From: FEB-25 sp963726315
GTDB taxonomy: Bacteria > Chloroflexota > Anaerolineae > Anaerolineales > UBA4823
Length of the DNA stretch: 64,000 nt
Direction: 5' to 3'
Assembly: GCA_963726315.1 (NCBI GenBank)
Contig: CAVSBZ010000005.1
Span: 186,001 to 250,000, forward strand
Of this stretch, positions 16,506-25,044 are shown one piece after another. The stretch's first letter is position 1. The number at the start of each line of letters is the position of its first letter. Below the pieces are notes generated by a model. That model did not search any database, had not been told where the DNA came from, and saw nothing but the letters and a program-made list of their open reading frames with translations. The position numbers were made by a program, and so were the translations under genes.

Positions 16506-18270
16506 CTATGGATATGGGATAAACGGTGGAATGATCTCATGCTTGCCCACCTCGACCAACCCCATGTCGGTCAGACCGAGCTCAGGAACGGTCGGCAGGG
16601 AGATAAAGGATAGCGTCATGAAGGGTGCCGGCAGGTGGCAGCCCAGGCTTTGGGCAGCCTCGTTCATTTTCTCGAGCCCCTGGATCACCACCGCAGCCCG
16701 CTGGTCACTTTAATAAACCCCCAATTGGCAGTGCCAGCTCAGCCAGGGTCTCATCTCCATCGCAGACCACCAGGCCTCCCTGCATTTTTTCAATCGCTCT
16801 CACGCAAGTCGCCATGGATACTTCATCGGCGCCAACGATCACAATATTATGGTGGTCATGGGAGACGGATGAAGCCAGGGCACCATGCTTTAGCCCAAAG
16901 CCAGTAACGAAGGTTATCCCGATATTCCCATTTTTCCCGTAGCGCTCGACGACCGCCAGCTTCAGGATGTCTCGCTCCGGAGCAGCCTGGACATTCCCGT
17001 TGACAACCTGGAGGATTTCCATCTTCCCTTCGTTGACGATCTGGTCCGGGAAAATCCTGATTACCCATGCTTTTACCTCGCGAGATCCGGTCTCAAGGCG
17101 AAAATTCGCCTCTTGACAGCCTCGGGTAGCCTTCACCGTCTGACGGATCCATTCGGGGAAGACAGGGGTTGTGAAATCCCTGGTTAGCCTGCCCTGTTCT
17201 GCCACAAGCGCGCCCTTGTAAAAAACGAATTCAGCCTGCAGATCATGCAGGTCCCTTGTCAGGATCACGTCTGCCCATCTTCCCGGGGTAAGGCTGCCCA
17301 GCACATGTTCTTTTCTGAAATGTTTGGCTGCGTTGATCGTCGCCATCTGGATGGCTTTGATCGGATCCAACCCCATGGAGACAGCTTTTCGCACCATGTG
17401 GTCGATATGTCCCTCTTTGGCGATATTATCGGGGTGCTTGTCATCCGTACACATCATCCAATGCCGGGTGTCTGCTCCTTCCCTGATCAAACCTCCGACC
17501 AGAGCCTCGAGATTGCGCTCGGTGCTGCCTTCACGCACCAGGATCGCCATCCCCAAGGCCAGTCGCTCCTTGGCTTCTTCATAGGTGATGCATTCATGGT
17601 CATCGGCAATGCGTGCACAGGCATAAGCTGCCAGTTTATCCCGGGATAGCCCAGCTGTATGCCCGTTGACGATCTTCCCCACCGCCTGGGCGTTTAGCAC
17701 TTTTTCCAGGTACTCAGATTTAAGACCGATGATCTTGGAGGGATCGATCTCCCCCAGGCTGATGGTCGTTTCCCAGCCCAATAGCTCGCGGGTTTCGATG
17801 GGTCCCAGGGTCCCTCCGGTGGTCTCGAGCCCCGGTGCAGACGGAACCCGCGACGGCACCTCGATATAGAAATGGTAAGGAAGATCATCCCCCGATTGGA
17901 CAAACGCCTTCACACCTTCGATGCCGGCTGCATTGGCAATCTCCATCGGGTCGGCGAAAACCGCCGTTGTCCCATGAGGCACGATCAGCTCCGCCAGTGC
18001 AGATGGGGTGAGTAGCGTGGAATCAATATGTACATGCGTGTCGATCAAGCCGGGTAGTGCAAAGGCACCTTTGCCATCAAAGATGTTCTTCGTTTTCGCC
18101 TGATCGCTAATATTTGGCGAAACGATCGCGCCTTTATATATTCCCAGCGCACCATTCTGGACTTGACCGGTGTATACATTTACAATTCTTACATCTCGAA
18201 TGATGAGGTCCAGCTCACATAAACCGGAGGCTGCCTCAATTAATTCGATGAGATCTTTAACTGCATCCAT
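16506..18270 (-). pseudogene. ade: Adenine deaminase, single-base frameshift near the C-terminus
   Basis: The long frame (18270-16705) has the adenine deaminase layout: N-terminal strand domain, GLIDTHVHID with the first metal histidines, the GTTAVFADPMEIANA segment, NGHTAGLS, the TDDKHPD metal-site region, the GSLTPGRWADVIL closing strand and the extended C-terminal domain with SHDHHNIVIVG. It stops after LPIGGLLK. The missing end (KMNEAAQSLGC, PFMTLSFISLPTVPELGLTD, then VEVGKHEIIPPF) follows in another frame to 16506. Removing one A from the AAA run near 16709-16711 joins them as G-L-L-S-D-Q-R-A. The enzyme converts adenine to hypoxanthine. It lies between an MtmB-like gene and a corrinoid protein gene, which ties the methyltransferases to purines. 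The frameshift could be a sequencing error. Confidence 0.85.
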
Positions 18271-18286
18271 TCTGTTATTCCCAGGT

Positions 18287-19687
18287 CTAGCTTAAGGTCC
18301 TGAGACCCATCTCCCGCACATCTTCTTTCACCTCTTCATACAACGAAGACCATTCGTCTCTGGGTTGGAGTGTCTCGAGGTCATAAGCCCGATTGAATGG
18401 CACACCCTGGTTCCCCTCTGGGCGGTCAAAAATAGTTTCGTACTTTCGGATCAGCGTATTTACCAGCAGATTGGCCTCATCATGGTTTAAGCCCTGCCTG
18501 CTCACCGCATGCCCGACCTCTCCCATCCAGCGCGCCTCGAGCCCACTGCAGTTCGGCAGCAAGCCATCTGCGCTCGCGGGACCTTTCAGGTGCCCGCCGG
18601 ATACCGTGAGCACGATGGCGTTCGCTGCCACTTCGTAGAGCAGCTCCCTTGTAAGGGCACCACTCTTTGGGTATACATCCCCAAAGATGATGCATGGGGC
18701 ATACTTGGAAAAAGCCTGGCATACTGCGCTCTCCACCCATAGCACGCTCCTGGTCGTAGTAGCAACGTGGCGTATATGGATGGGATGGCAGCTGTGGAAA
18801 TCCGACAGGCAAGCCAGGTTGGAGAGCACGAAGGAGGCAACATTAAGTACCGCAGACCCTGGTGCATCACCCCCAAGGCCTCCCACCACCACGCACGCCA
18901 GGGATGAATTTCGCATGCCATATTCGATGGAATTGGCCGCTTTCATCAGGCTGATATAGTCCACTTTTAGCTCGTTTTGCATCGGGATAAGGTGGGCATC
19001 ACAGGCTCTCAAGAATCTCGGGTTAGCTACGGATAGATCACCGTACGCCGATACAGAGCTTTCCGCACCCATCAACCCCATCCCGGGGCGTCCGGCAGCT
19101 TCAATTGCTTTACGGAGCAGGGTTAGCTCGCGCTGGGTCGCTAATAATTCGAGCGGTGTCCCGGTGCGCACCTCCCGGCCGTCCACTGAAGCCAATGACC
19201 CCGTGGAAAGCATGTCGATGTTGCTTTCCCTGGCATAGCTGGATTCAATTGCCAGGAACATGTTTTCTGGGAGTGAGGTCCCCGGACTGCCGCCCCACAC
19301 CAGGGGTGGACGATCATCCATCACCTTGCGCGCGAACAGGGTTCGCAGATCCTTGCCTTCCCCCATGGTGAGCTCTGCGGGCATCGCTGATAAACCCGAC
19401 AGGATTTCTTCCATTCCAAAATGGACGATCCTTTGGGTATCTCTGATGTAAACACCCAACAAACCAGCAAGCTCGATCCCGGCCTGGTAGATTGATTCTA
19501 ATAAATTAAGATCATTAGGGATGGGGGCATCCGGGTTCCACGCAATGCCGTATTTTTTGACCATTTGCCGGGTAGTGATTGCCACCCTTTCAAGGTCCCA
19601 GGTTTCTTCATCCAGATACTCTCCGTGGATAGAAAGGTCAAGTACCTGGTTGAGCCTTTCCGTTTTCCACTCACCCGAGTGGAGCAT
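18287..19687 (-). CDS. Pyrrolysine-free MtmB-family methyltransferase 5
   Basis: A 466-residue MtmB-family protein. Landmarks are LDLSIHGEYLDEETWDLERVA at the start, GGSPGTSLPENMF, AAGRPGMGLMGAESSVSA around residues 198-213, MQNELKVDY, VVGGLGGDAPGSA, PNCSGLEARWMGEVG and YDLETLQPRDEW. The stretch AGRPGMG-L-x-G-x-E-S-S-x-S is the closest in the window to the archaeal motif around pyrrolysine, and the residue there is Met206. It starts 3 bases after the second permease gene with GAGGAAGG as binding site, so it is cotranscribed with the importer and adenine deaminase. MtmB-like 7 at 38533 is its sister. Confidence 0.82.
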   Translation of the reverse strand: MLHSGEWKTERLNQVLDLSIHGEYLDEETWDLERVAITTRQMVKKYGIAWNPDAPIPNDLNLLESIYQAGIELAGLLGVYIRDTQRIVHFGMEEILSGLSAMPAELTMGEGKDLRTLFARKVMDDRPPLVWGGSPGTSLPENMFLAIESSYARESNIDMLSTGSLASVDGREVRTGTPLELLATQRELTLLRKAIEAAGRPGMGLMGAESSVSAYGDLSVANPRFLRACDAHLIPMQNELKVDYISLMKAANSIEYGMRNSSLACVVVGGLGGDAPGSAVLNVASFVLSNLACLSDFHSCHPIHIRHVATTTRSVLWVESAVCQAFSKYAPCIIFGDVYPKSGALTRELLYEVAANAIVLTVSGGHLKGPASADGLLPNCSGLEARWMGEVGHAVSRQGLNHDEANLLVNTLIRKYETIFDRPEGNQGVPFNRAYDLETLQPRDEWSSLYEEVKEDVREMGLRTLS

Positions 19688-19690
19688 GGG

Positions 19691-20641
19691 TTAGCCTTCC
19701 TCGCGTATGTAGGGATACCCAAGGTGTTTCGGTGCCTGCGACCTGGCCCGATTAGCCATCAGAACCAGGATGGCTAATACATAGGGAGCAGCCAGCAAGA
19801 TTTGGAAAGGGAGCTGAATCCCAATCCCCTGCAATTGAAGCTGGAATGCATCCATAAAGGCGAACAGCAAGGCTGCCAACAAGATCCTGCCAGCCTTCCA
19901 ATTACCTGCGATCACAATTACCAGCGCCAGCCAACCTCGACCAGCAGTAATCTCCGGTAAGAAACGTACCAGTGTCCCAACAGTAATAAACGCACCAGCT
20001 AAGCCCGACATCACCCCCCCAAAGATCACCGCCATATATTGCAGCCGGGTGACATTAATCCCTTTCATATCCACCGCCCGCGGATTTTCACCCAGGCTGC
20101 GGATCGCTAACCCGGTGTAGGTGCGGTATAGGAAGTATGCGATCACCGGTACCATGATGAATGCCAGGTAAGTGAGCAAACCCTGATTGAATAAAACTTG
20201 ACCCAGGTAGGGAATATCTCCCAGGATCGGAATCTTGACCGTTCCCATTGTGTGTATGGTAGGGATGGACTCCGTACTTGTGCCTTTAAAAGCCACCCTG
20301 TACCAGAAAAGCGAAATACCTGAAGCCAGCAAGTTGAGTGATAGACCGGTCACGGTTTGATCAACTTTCATTGTGGAGGCCATGAAAGCCATGATCAGGC
20401 TCATCAATGCTCCGGTCAACATTGCCGCAGCGAGAGCCAATGGAATCGAGTTTGTTTCAAATGCCACCAGGAAAGCTACGAACGAGCTCATCAACATTGT
20501 GCCTTCGATGCCCAGATTCATGACCCCTGACCGTTCTGTGACCAGCTCTCCCAGGGCACCCAACAGTAATGGAGTCGCGATTCGAACCGTTGAAGCGAGC
20601 ACATTAATGATGATAGCGGTTTGTAAAAGGCTATTCAACAT
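19691..20641 (-). CDS. BMP-type ABC importer, permease 2 (NupQ/YufQ-like)
   Basis: A 316-residue integral membrane protein with about eight to ten hydrophobic segments. The family signature TERSGVMNLGIEGTMLM lies near residue 40, and the cytoplasmic EAA-type loop RSLGENPRAVDMKGINV is around 195. This is the smaller permease of BMP/carbohydrate-uptake-2-like importers that move nucleosides or purines in characterised bacteria. It overlaps the preceding permease gene by 11 bases, with GGAGAG before its ATG. It should form the transmembrane heterodimer with the protein encoded at 20631-21713. Confidence 0.9.
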   Translation of the reverse strand: MLNSLLQTAIIINVLASTVRIATPLLLGALGELVTERSGVMNLGIEGTMLMSSFVAFLVAFETNSIPLALAAAMLTGALMSLIMAFMASTMKVDQTVTGLSLNLLASGISLFWYRVAFKGTSTESIPTIHTMGTVKIPILGDIPYLGQVLFNQGLLTYLAFIMVPVIAYFLYRTYTGLAIRSLGENPRAVDMKGINVTRLQYMAVIFGGVMSGLAGAFITVGTLVRFLPEITAGRGWLALVIVIAGNWKAGRILLAALLFAFMDAFQLQLQGIGIQLPFQILLAAPYVLAILVLMANRARSQAPKHLGYPYIREEG

Positions 20642-21713
20642 GTTTGGCTCTCCTTACTCGGAACCGAGTCAACACCTGCGCGCTCAACAGAGATAACAGG
20701 ACGATCGCCTGTATGGCGGAGGTTAATGCTGTCGGCACACCCGTCGCGATCCTCATCTGTGCGGATCCATTGATGATTGCACCGAACAGGATCGCGGCTG
20801 GGATGACGCCAATCGGATTCAAACCCGCAACCATTGCCACGATGATCCCGGTATATCCATATCCAGGGGATAGGTCCGGTCTTAAGCGATATTGAACTCC
20901 AAACAGCTCACCCGTACCCGCCAGGCCAGCCAACGCACCACTGATGAACATGGTGACGATGATAATCTTATTGATATTGATCCCCTTGAATTTTGCTGCC
21001 TGTGGGTTTGAACCGAATGCCCGCAGCTGGTAGCCGAACGGGGTGTGGTTCAGGATCAGGTAAACCAGCATGCTGCAGATGATGGCAATTAAAAAGCCAA
21101 TGTGCAGGCGCGAGTTCGCAAATAGGATCGGGTAATAGGCGTGCTCACCAATGGGTGCCGTTTGCTGGTAATAAGAACCAGGCTCGCGCCATGGACCTAC
21201 ACCTGAGAGCAGGAAGGATAGCAGATAATCGATGATATAGTTTCCCATCACCGTGCTGATGATCACATCTACATTGAAATAAGCTTTTAGCAAGCCGGCA
21301 ATCATACCGCCCACGCCACCTGTGATAATCCCTGCCACGATGATGATGGGTACGAGTGCCAGCGCAGGCAACCCCTCGAATATGCGGTAAGCCCAGTATC
21401 CGCCAATGGCGCCCAGAAAGAATTGACCCTCCTGACCGATGCTCCAGATCTTGCCCTGGAATGCGATCACGGTGGCCAACCCGGTGAGAATCAGCGGGGT
21501 GGCTTTTACCAGGGTCTCCAGAATGGCGCGTTGATTGCCAAACGCCCCTTTAAATAAATTAGTAAATGCTTCCATCGGGCTGGCGTTAGCCAGGTGGATC
21601 AGGATGGCCGAGATAAGCATTGCTGCAATCAGTGCAACGGCGATGGCAATAATCCGGCCAATTGGACTCACGTCCTCTCTTTTTTCGATGCGAAGCTTTG
21701 TAAACGGATTCAT
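20631..21713 (-). CDS. BMP-type ABC importer, permease 1 (NupP/YufP-like)
   Basis: A 360-residue membrane protein with about ten hydrophobic segments. Visible family features are SPMEAFTNLFKGAFG after the first membrane segment, TPLILTGLATVIAFQGKIWSIGQEG, and the cytoplasmic loop LRAFGSNPQAAKFKGIN that contacts the ATPase. The final residues overlap the start of permease 2, and its ATG overlaps the ATPase stop (ATGA), so translation is coupled through the whole set. Confidence 0.9.
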   Translation of the reverse strand: MNPFTKLRIEKREDVSPIGRIIAIAVALIAAMLISAILIHLANASPMEAFTNLFKGAFGNQRAILETLVKATPLILTGLATVIAFQGKIWSIGQEGQFFLGAIGGYWAYRIFEGLPALALVPIIIVAGIITGGVGGMIAGLLKAYFNVDVIISTVMGNYIIDYLLSFLLSGVGPWREPGSYYQQTAPIGEHAYYPILFANSRLHIGFLIAIICSMLVYLILNHTPFGYQLRAFGSNPQAAKFKGININKIIIVTMFISGALAGLAGTGELFGVQYRLRPDLSPGYGYTGIIVAMVAGLNPIGVIPAAILFGAIINGSAQMRIATGVPTALTSAIQAIVLLSLLSAQVLTRFRVRRAKHVE

Positions 21714-23266
21714 GAGGCTTCCTTATCCACTATGCCAGCCATTAGGAGACCAATGTTCTCAAGATTGGCTTCATTAGCATCGAAGATCTTCAGGATATTA
21801 CCTTTAAACATCACCGCGATGCGGTCCGATAAATTGAAGATTTCGTCCAGGTCTTCCGAGATCAATAGGATCCCAATTCCATTACGCCGCATGTCGAGCA
21901 GTTGCTTGTGGACATACTCAATCACACCAACATCCAGCCCGCGTGAGGGTTGGTTCGCCACCAGCACCTTCAACGACTGGCGCAGCTCGCGCGCCAGGAT
22001 CACTTTTTGTAAATTACCACCGGAGAGATAGGATGTCCGTTGCTTTATTGATGGTGTCACAATGTCGAATTGGGATACGCTCTCCTCGGCGAACTTCCTG
22101 ATATAGCCTTTATTCAGAAATGGTCCCTTGCGATAGGGTGGATTTTCCTCCAGGCCCAGGATCAGGTTCTCCTCGACGCTGAAATCGGATATCAACCCCG
22201 AGCCAATCCGGTCATCTGGAATGTGTGCGAGACCTTCGTTGGCGATCTTGCGCGGGTTGTGATTGGTTATGTTTTTCCCTCCTAGAAGCACTTCTCCGCT
22301 CAATGGTTTCCGCACCCCCACCAGCACTTCGAATAATTCTTTCTGCCCGTTACCTGCCACACCCGCAATACTGAGAATTTCACTTTGATGCAAGACCAGG
22401 TTGATCCCGTGTAAGGCCTCCAGGTCCATGTCGCTTTTCGCCACCAGGTCTTTCAGCTCCAGGATTGGATCACCTCGCTTGATTTTATCTCGATTGACCC
22501 GGAAGACTACCTTGCGACCCACCATCATATATGCCAGCTCTTCAGTGCTGACATCCTTGGTATTCACAGTGGCGACTTTCTTACCCTTCTGCAGCACTGT
22601 CACCCGGTCAGATACCTGCATGACCTCTTTCAGCCGGTGGGTGATGAAGATGATCGACAGTCCTTCGCTCTTCATGCGGTGAAGAACGGAGAATAATCGG
22701 TCAGCCTCGGGGGGGGTGAGTACGGCTGTAGGTTCGTCCAGGATGAGCAGCTGGACGCCTGTGTAAAGAGCTTTAAGAATCTCAACCCACTGCTGCTCAC
22801 CCACAGACAGTTGCCAAATCTTGGCATTGATGTCGATCTTGACATCATATAGTTCGCACAAGGAATTTATTTTTTTCTCTGTTGCTGGAAGGTCGAGCAG
22901 GATCCCCTTGTGATCGGTGCCCATCACGATATTTTCGATCACACTCAGTGGCTCCACCAACACAAAATGCTGGTGGACCATCCCGATCCCTAAATGGATG
23001 GCGTCATTAGGGGAATTAAGATTACAGCATTCGCCATTAAAGCGAATTTCACCTTCTTCAGGTTTGTAGAATCCATATAAACATTCTGCCAGTGTGGTTT
23101 TCCCCGCCCCATTTTCGCCTAAGAGACAATGGATTTCCCCTCTCCGGACATTAAAATCCACCTTATCATCGGCAAGCACCTGTGAAAAGCGTTTGGTTAA
23201 CTTAACCGCTTCAAGTAAATAGGTTTCCGCATTATCAATGGTAATAGGATTATTTTCGTGATCCAA
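21710..23266 (-). CDS. BMP-type ABC importer, duplicated ATPase (NupO/YufO-like)
   Basis: A 518-residue protein with two ABC domains. Domain 1 has Walker A GENGAGKTT, signature LSVGEQQ and Walker B LLILDEPTAVL. Domain 2 has the degenerate P-loop GVAGNGQKEL typical of this family, signature LSGGNLQK and VANQPSRGLDV. Such two-domain ATPases serve sugar and nucleoside importers. The start is a TTG at 23266 with a strong GGAGG 7 bases before it; there is no suitable ATG. A stem-loop separates it from the lipoprotein gene upstream. Confidence 0.92.
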   Translation of the reverse strand: MDHENNPITIDNAETYLLEAVKLTKRFSQVLADDKVDFNVRRGEIHCLLGENGAGKTTLAECLYGFYKPEEGEIRFNGECCNLNSPNDAIHLGIGMVHQHFVLVEPLSVIENIVMGTDHKGILLDLPATEKKINSLCELYDVKIDINAKIWQLSVGEQQWVEILKALYTGVQLLILDEPTAVLTPPEADRLFSVLHRMKSEGLSIIFITHRLKEVMQVSDRVTVLQKGKKVATVNTKDVSTEELAYMMVGRKVVFRVNRDKIKRGDPILELKDLVAKSDMDLEALHGINLVLHQSEILSIAGVAGNGQKELFEVLVGVRKPLSGEVLLGGKNITNHNPRKIANEGLAHIPDDRIGSGLISDFSVEENLILGLEENPPYRKGPFLNKGYIRKFAEESVSQFDIVTPSIKQRTSYLSGGNLQKVILARELRQSLKVLVANQPSRGLDVGVIEYVHKQLLDMRRNGIGILLISEDLDEIFNLSDRIAVMFKGNILKIFDANEANLENIGLLMAGIVDKEAS

Positions 23267-23286
23267 AAAAATCCTCCGGCATGGGA

Positions 23287-23327
23287 GTGCCCTCGTAAAT
23301 CTTTAGGGGAAAGAAAGACGAGGGCAC
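23287..23327 (-). promoter_or_regulatory. Intercistronic stem-loop between binding-protein and ATPase genes
   Basis: A 10-bp perfect stem, GTGCCCTCGT (23287-23296) and ACGAGGGCAC (23318-23327), lies between the lipoprotein stop and the ATPase start. No T-run follows it. Stem-loops at this point commonly keep binding-protein mRNA more abundant than transporter mRNA, and that role is likely here. Confidence 0.55.
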
Positions 23328-23358
23328 CTGTATTATTGAACCTCTTTTGTGTGGATCT

Positions 23359-24486
23359 TTAAGGTGTAGAGACAGGAACTTCGATATTTAGTGGGACATC
23401 CAGTTTCCCGGCCATGAAATCATCGTAAGCCTGGTTGTATTTATCCATGCATTCCTGTGGTATTTTCGCGTCTACGCCATGAAAAGGTGCCAAGCCTGAA
23501 GCACCATCCTTCATGTTGAACCAATGCTTCTCGGCCGGAGCATTGTAAGGCTCGCCTGTGGTCTTATGATTCCACCAGCCATCGATCACCCACTTGATGT
23601 CGGGGTCCCAAAATGCCAGGGCGCTGGTGAGCACATTTTCAGGAGCTGCGAAATTGTAATCCTGGTATATCCCATAACAAAGGATGTCATTCTCGACACA
23701 CGGCTCATAGGATTCGGCAATCATATCCATGTGATCCACGCCTGCTGCAATTTGAGCATTGGCTGCTTCAAGTGCCTTCGCAGGATCGTACCAGCTCTCA
23801 ATAAAAGATACCTTCTGTTTGACCTCTGGGTTAACCGAATTTGCACCTTCAAAGAAGGCGTTGATTTCATCGTTGACGTCATCATAGGCATACGTCCCCA
23901 CGGCGCCGATGACATTGGTCTTAGTCGAGCAGCCCGCCAGGATCCCCATCAGGTAGGAGGGCTCATGGATACGCTTGTAGACCCAGTATGTGTTACCACC
24001 CAAACCCTCATTACCCGATCCAACCACCACCCAGGCGATTTCTGGGAATTCGTCCTTCAGATTCTTGACCTGGTCTGAGTATGTGCTGTGTGCCCAGATG
24101 ATGTCGTACTTACCGGATTCAGCATAAGCTCTCAAAACGGTCTCTGCTTCATCACCCCACACACCCTCGGTGTAATCCAGGTCAGCCATGGTGAGCCCGT
24201 GGGGTTTCTCAGCCTGCACGCGCGAGTAAGCTTCGACAAAGGTCCTATCCCAGGCGTTATCAAGGCCGACGGTCAATATAGCCGCCATGTGCAGCTCTGT
24301 TGGTCCTTCCACTGCCGTGGTTGGAGCAGCCGCTGGCTCTGTGGGAATAGTAGCTGCAGTTTCTGCTGGTGCTTGGGTGGGATCTACCGGCGCTGGAGTG
24401 GTCGCCTGGCTGCCGGCGCATGCGCTCATCACCATTGAAAGTAACACAATGATGAGCAACATTTGTAAAGTATGCTTTTTATACAT
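23359..24486 (-). CDS. BMP-family substrate-binding lipoprotein
   Basis: This 375-residue protein starts with a lipoprotein signal: two Lys, a hydrophobic stretch and MSAC, with Cys23 as lipidation site. A Thr/Ala/Pro-rich linker of about 40 residues follows, then the periplasmic-binding-protein fold of the BMP (PnrA/Med) family, with LDNAWDRTFVEAYSR, YDIIWAHSTYSDQV, GILAGCSTKTNVIGAV and QIAAGVDHMDMIAES. Characterised members bind purine nucleosides or related compounds. The ATG at 24486 has GAGGAGAAG upstream; an earlier frame start is less likely. It is first in the importer operon. The binding specificity is inferred from family and from the adenine deaminase downstream. Confidence 0.9.
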   Translation of the reverse strand: MYKKHTLQMLLIIVLLSMVMSACAGSQATTPAPVDPTQAPAETAATIPTEPAAAPTTAVEGPTELHMAAILTVGLDNAWDRTFVEAYSRVQAEKPHGLTMADLDYTEGVWGDEAETVLRAYAESGKYDIIWAHSTYSDQVKNLKDEFPEIAWVVVGSGNEGLGGNTYWVYKRIHEPSYLMGILAGCSTKTNVIGAVGTYAYDDVNDEINAFFEGANSVNPEVKQKVSFIESWYDPAKALEAANAQIAAGVDHMDMIAESYEPCVENDILCYGIYQDYNFAAPENVLTSALAFWDPDIKWVIDGWWNHKTTGEPYNAPAEKHWFNMKDGASGLAPFHGVDAKIPQECMDKYNQAYDDFMAGKLDVPLNIEVPVSTP

Positions 24487-24901
24487 TTTTTGGCTTCTCC
24501 TCATTAACATTATTAGATAGTATGTTTGGATATAAGTACAGAATTGACATTGATAAGATCGATTTACCGGTTAATTACCTCCCTTCTGTTCCCTGATGTG
24601 GGGAAAGCTGAAAGGCGCAAAATATAGGAATAACATCAGATTTGAGTTTAAGAAATCGGAGGGATAAGCTGGTGCTTTTGTTGTACGGCTGGTATTACGG
24701 TTTATATTCAAGGAGTCAACCTTTAATCAAAATCGTAAATCGATTTGAAAAGACAACCCGGCTTGTCGGTGGCAGAAACATCATAAATTATTCAGGTGAT
24801 GAGTTCCCAGAAAGGTGTTATTCTGAGGAGCACATTATAGTCCGTAAGGTGCTTCTTTACCATAACATTCTCTGGAATTCTGCTGTATAGGTAGTTTCCT
24901 C
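24487..24901. other. Intergenic region between divergent operons
   Basis: About 400 bases of A/T-rich sequence lie between the lipoprotein gene and the promoter of the plus-strand operon. The promoter of the importer operon must be here, but no convincing -35/-10 pair was found. An 82-codon frame at 24642-24890 lacks a binding site and any recognisable sequence and is not taken as a gene. Confidence 0.5.
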
Positions 24902-24929
24902 TTGTTTATGACGGGATATTGGTTATAAT
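24902..24929 (+). promoter_or_regulatory. Promoter of the plus-strand catabolic operon
   Basis: TTGTTT (24902-24907), a 16-base spacer and a perfect TATAAT (24924-24929) read toward the MtmB-like gene at 25045. The second copy of the operator-like repeat starts 10 bases after the -10 box, over the expected transcription start. Confidence 0.65.
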
Positions 24930-24939
24930 AATGCGATAT

Positions 24940-24962
24940 TGTCAGATGTCAGCCATCATACA
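24940..24962. promoter_or_regulatory. Operator-like inverted repeat, copy 2 (putative GntR site)
   Basis: This is the second occurrence of TGT-N2-GATG-N5-CATC-N2-ACA. Aligned with copy 1 at 8254-8276, the flanking TAT on the left and T on the right also match. The repeat lies just downstream of a good promoter and about 80 bases before the first gene of the operon. The match in sequence and in promoter-relative position suggests shared control by the GntR regulator. Confidence 0.75.
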
Positions 24963-25044
24963 TCAATAATATAATCCAAATGGCATTCTTTGTCAACGAA
25001 CATAGCTGATTCTTCTCCATAAAACTAACATAACTAGGTCCCCT

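Noticed and set aside
24642..24890. 82-codon open frame in the region between the importer and plus-strand operons
   Set aside because: No ribosome binding site, no recognisable motif, A/T-rich composition like non-coding sequence, and it lies in the divergent promoter region.
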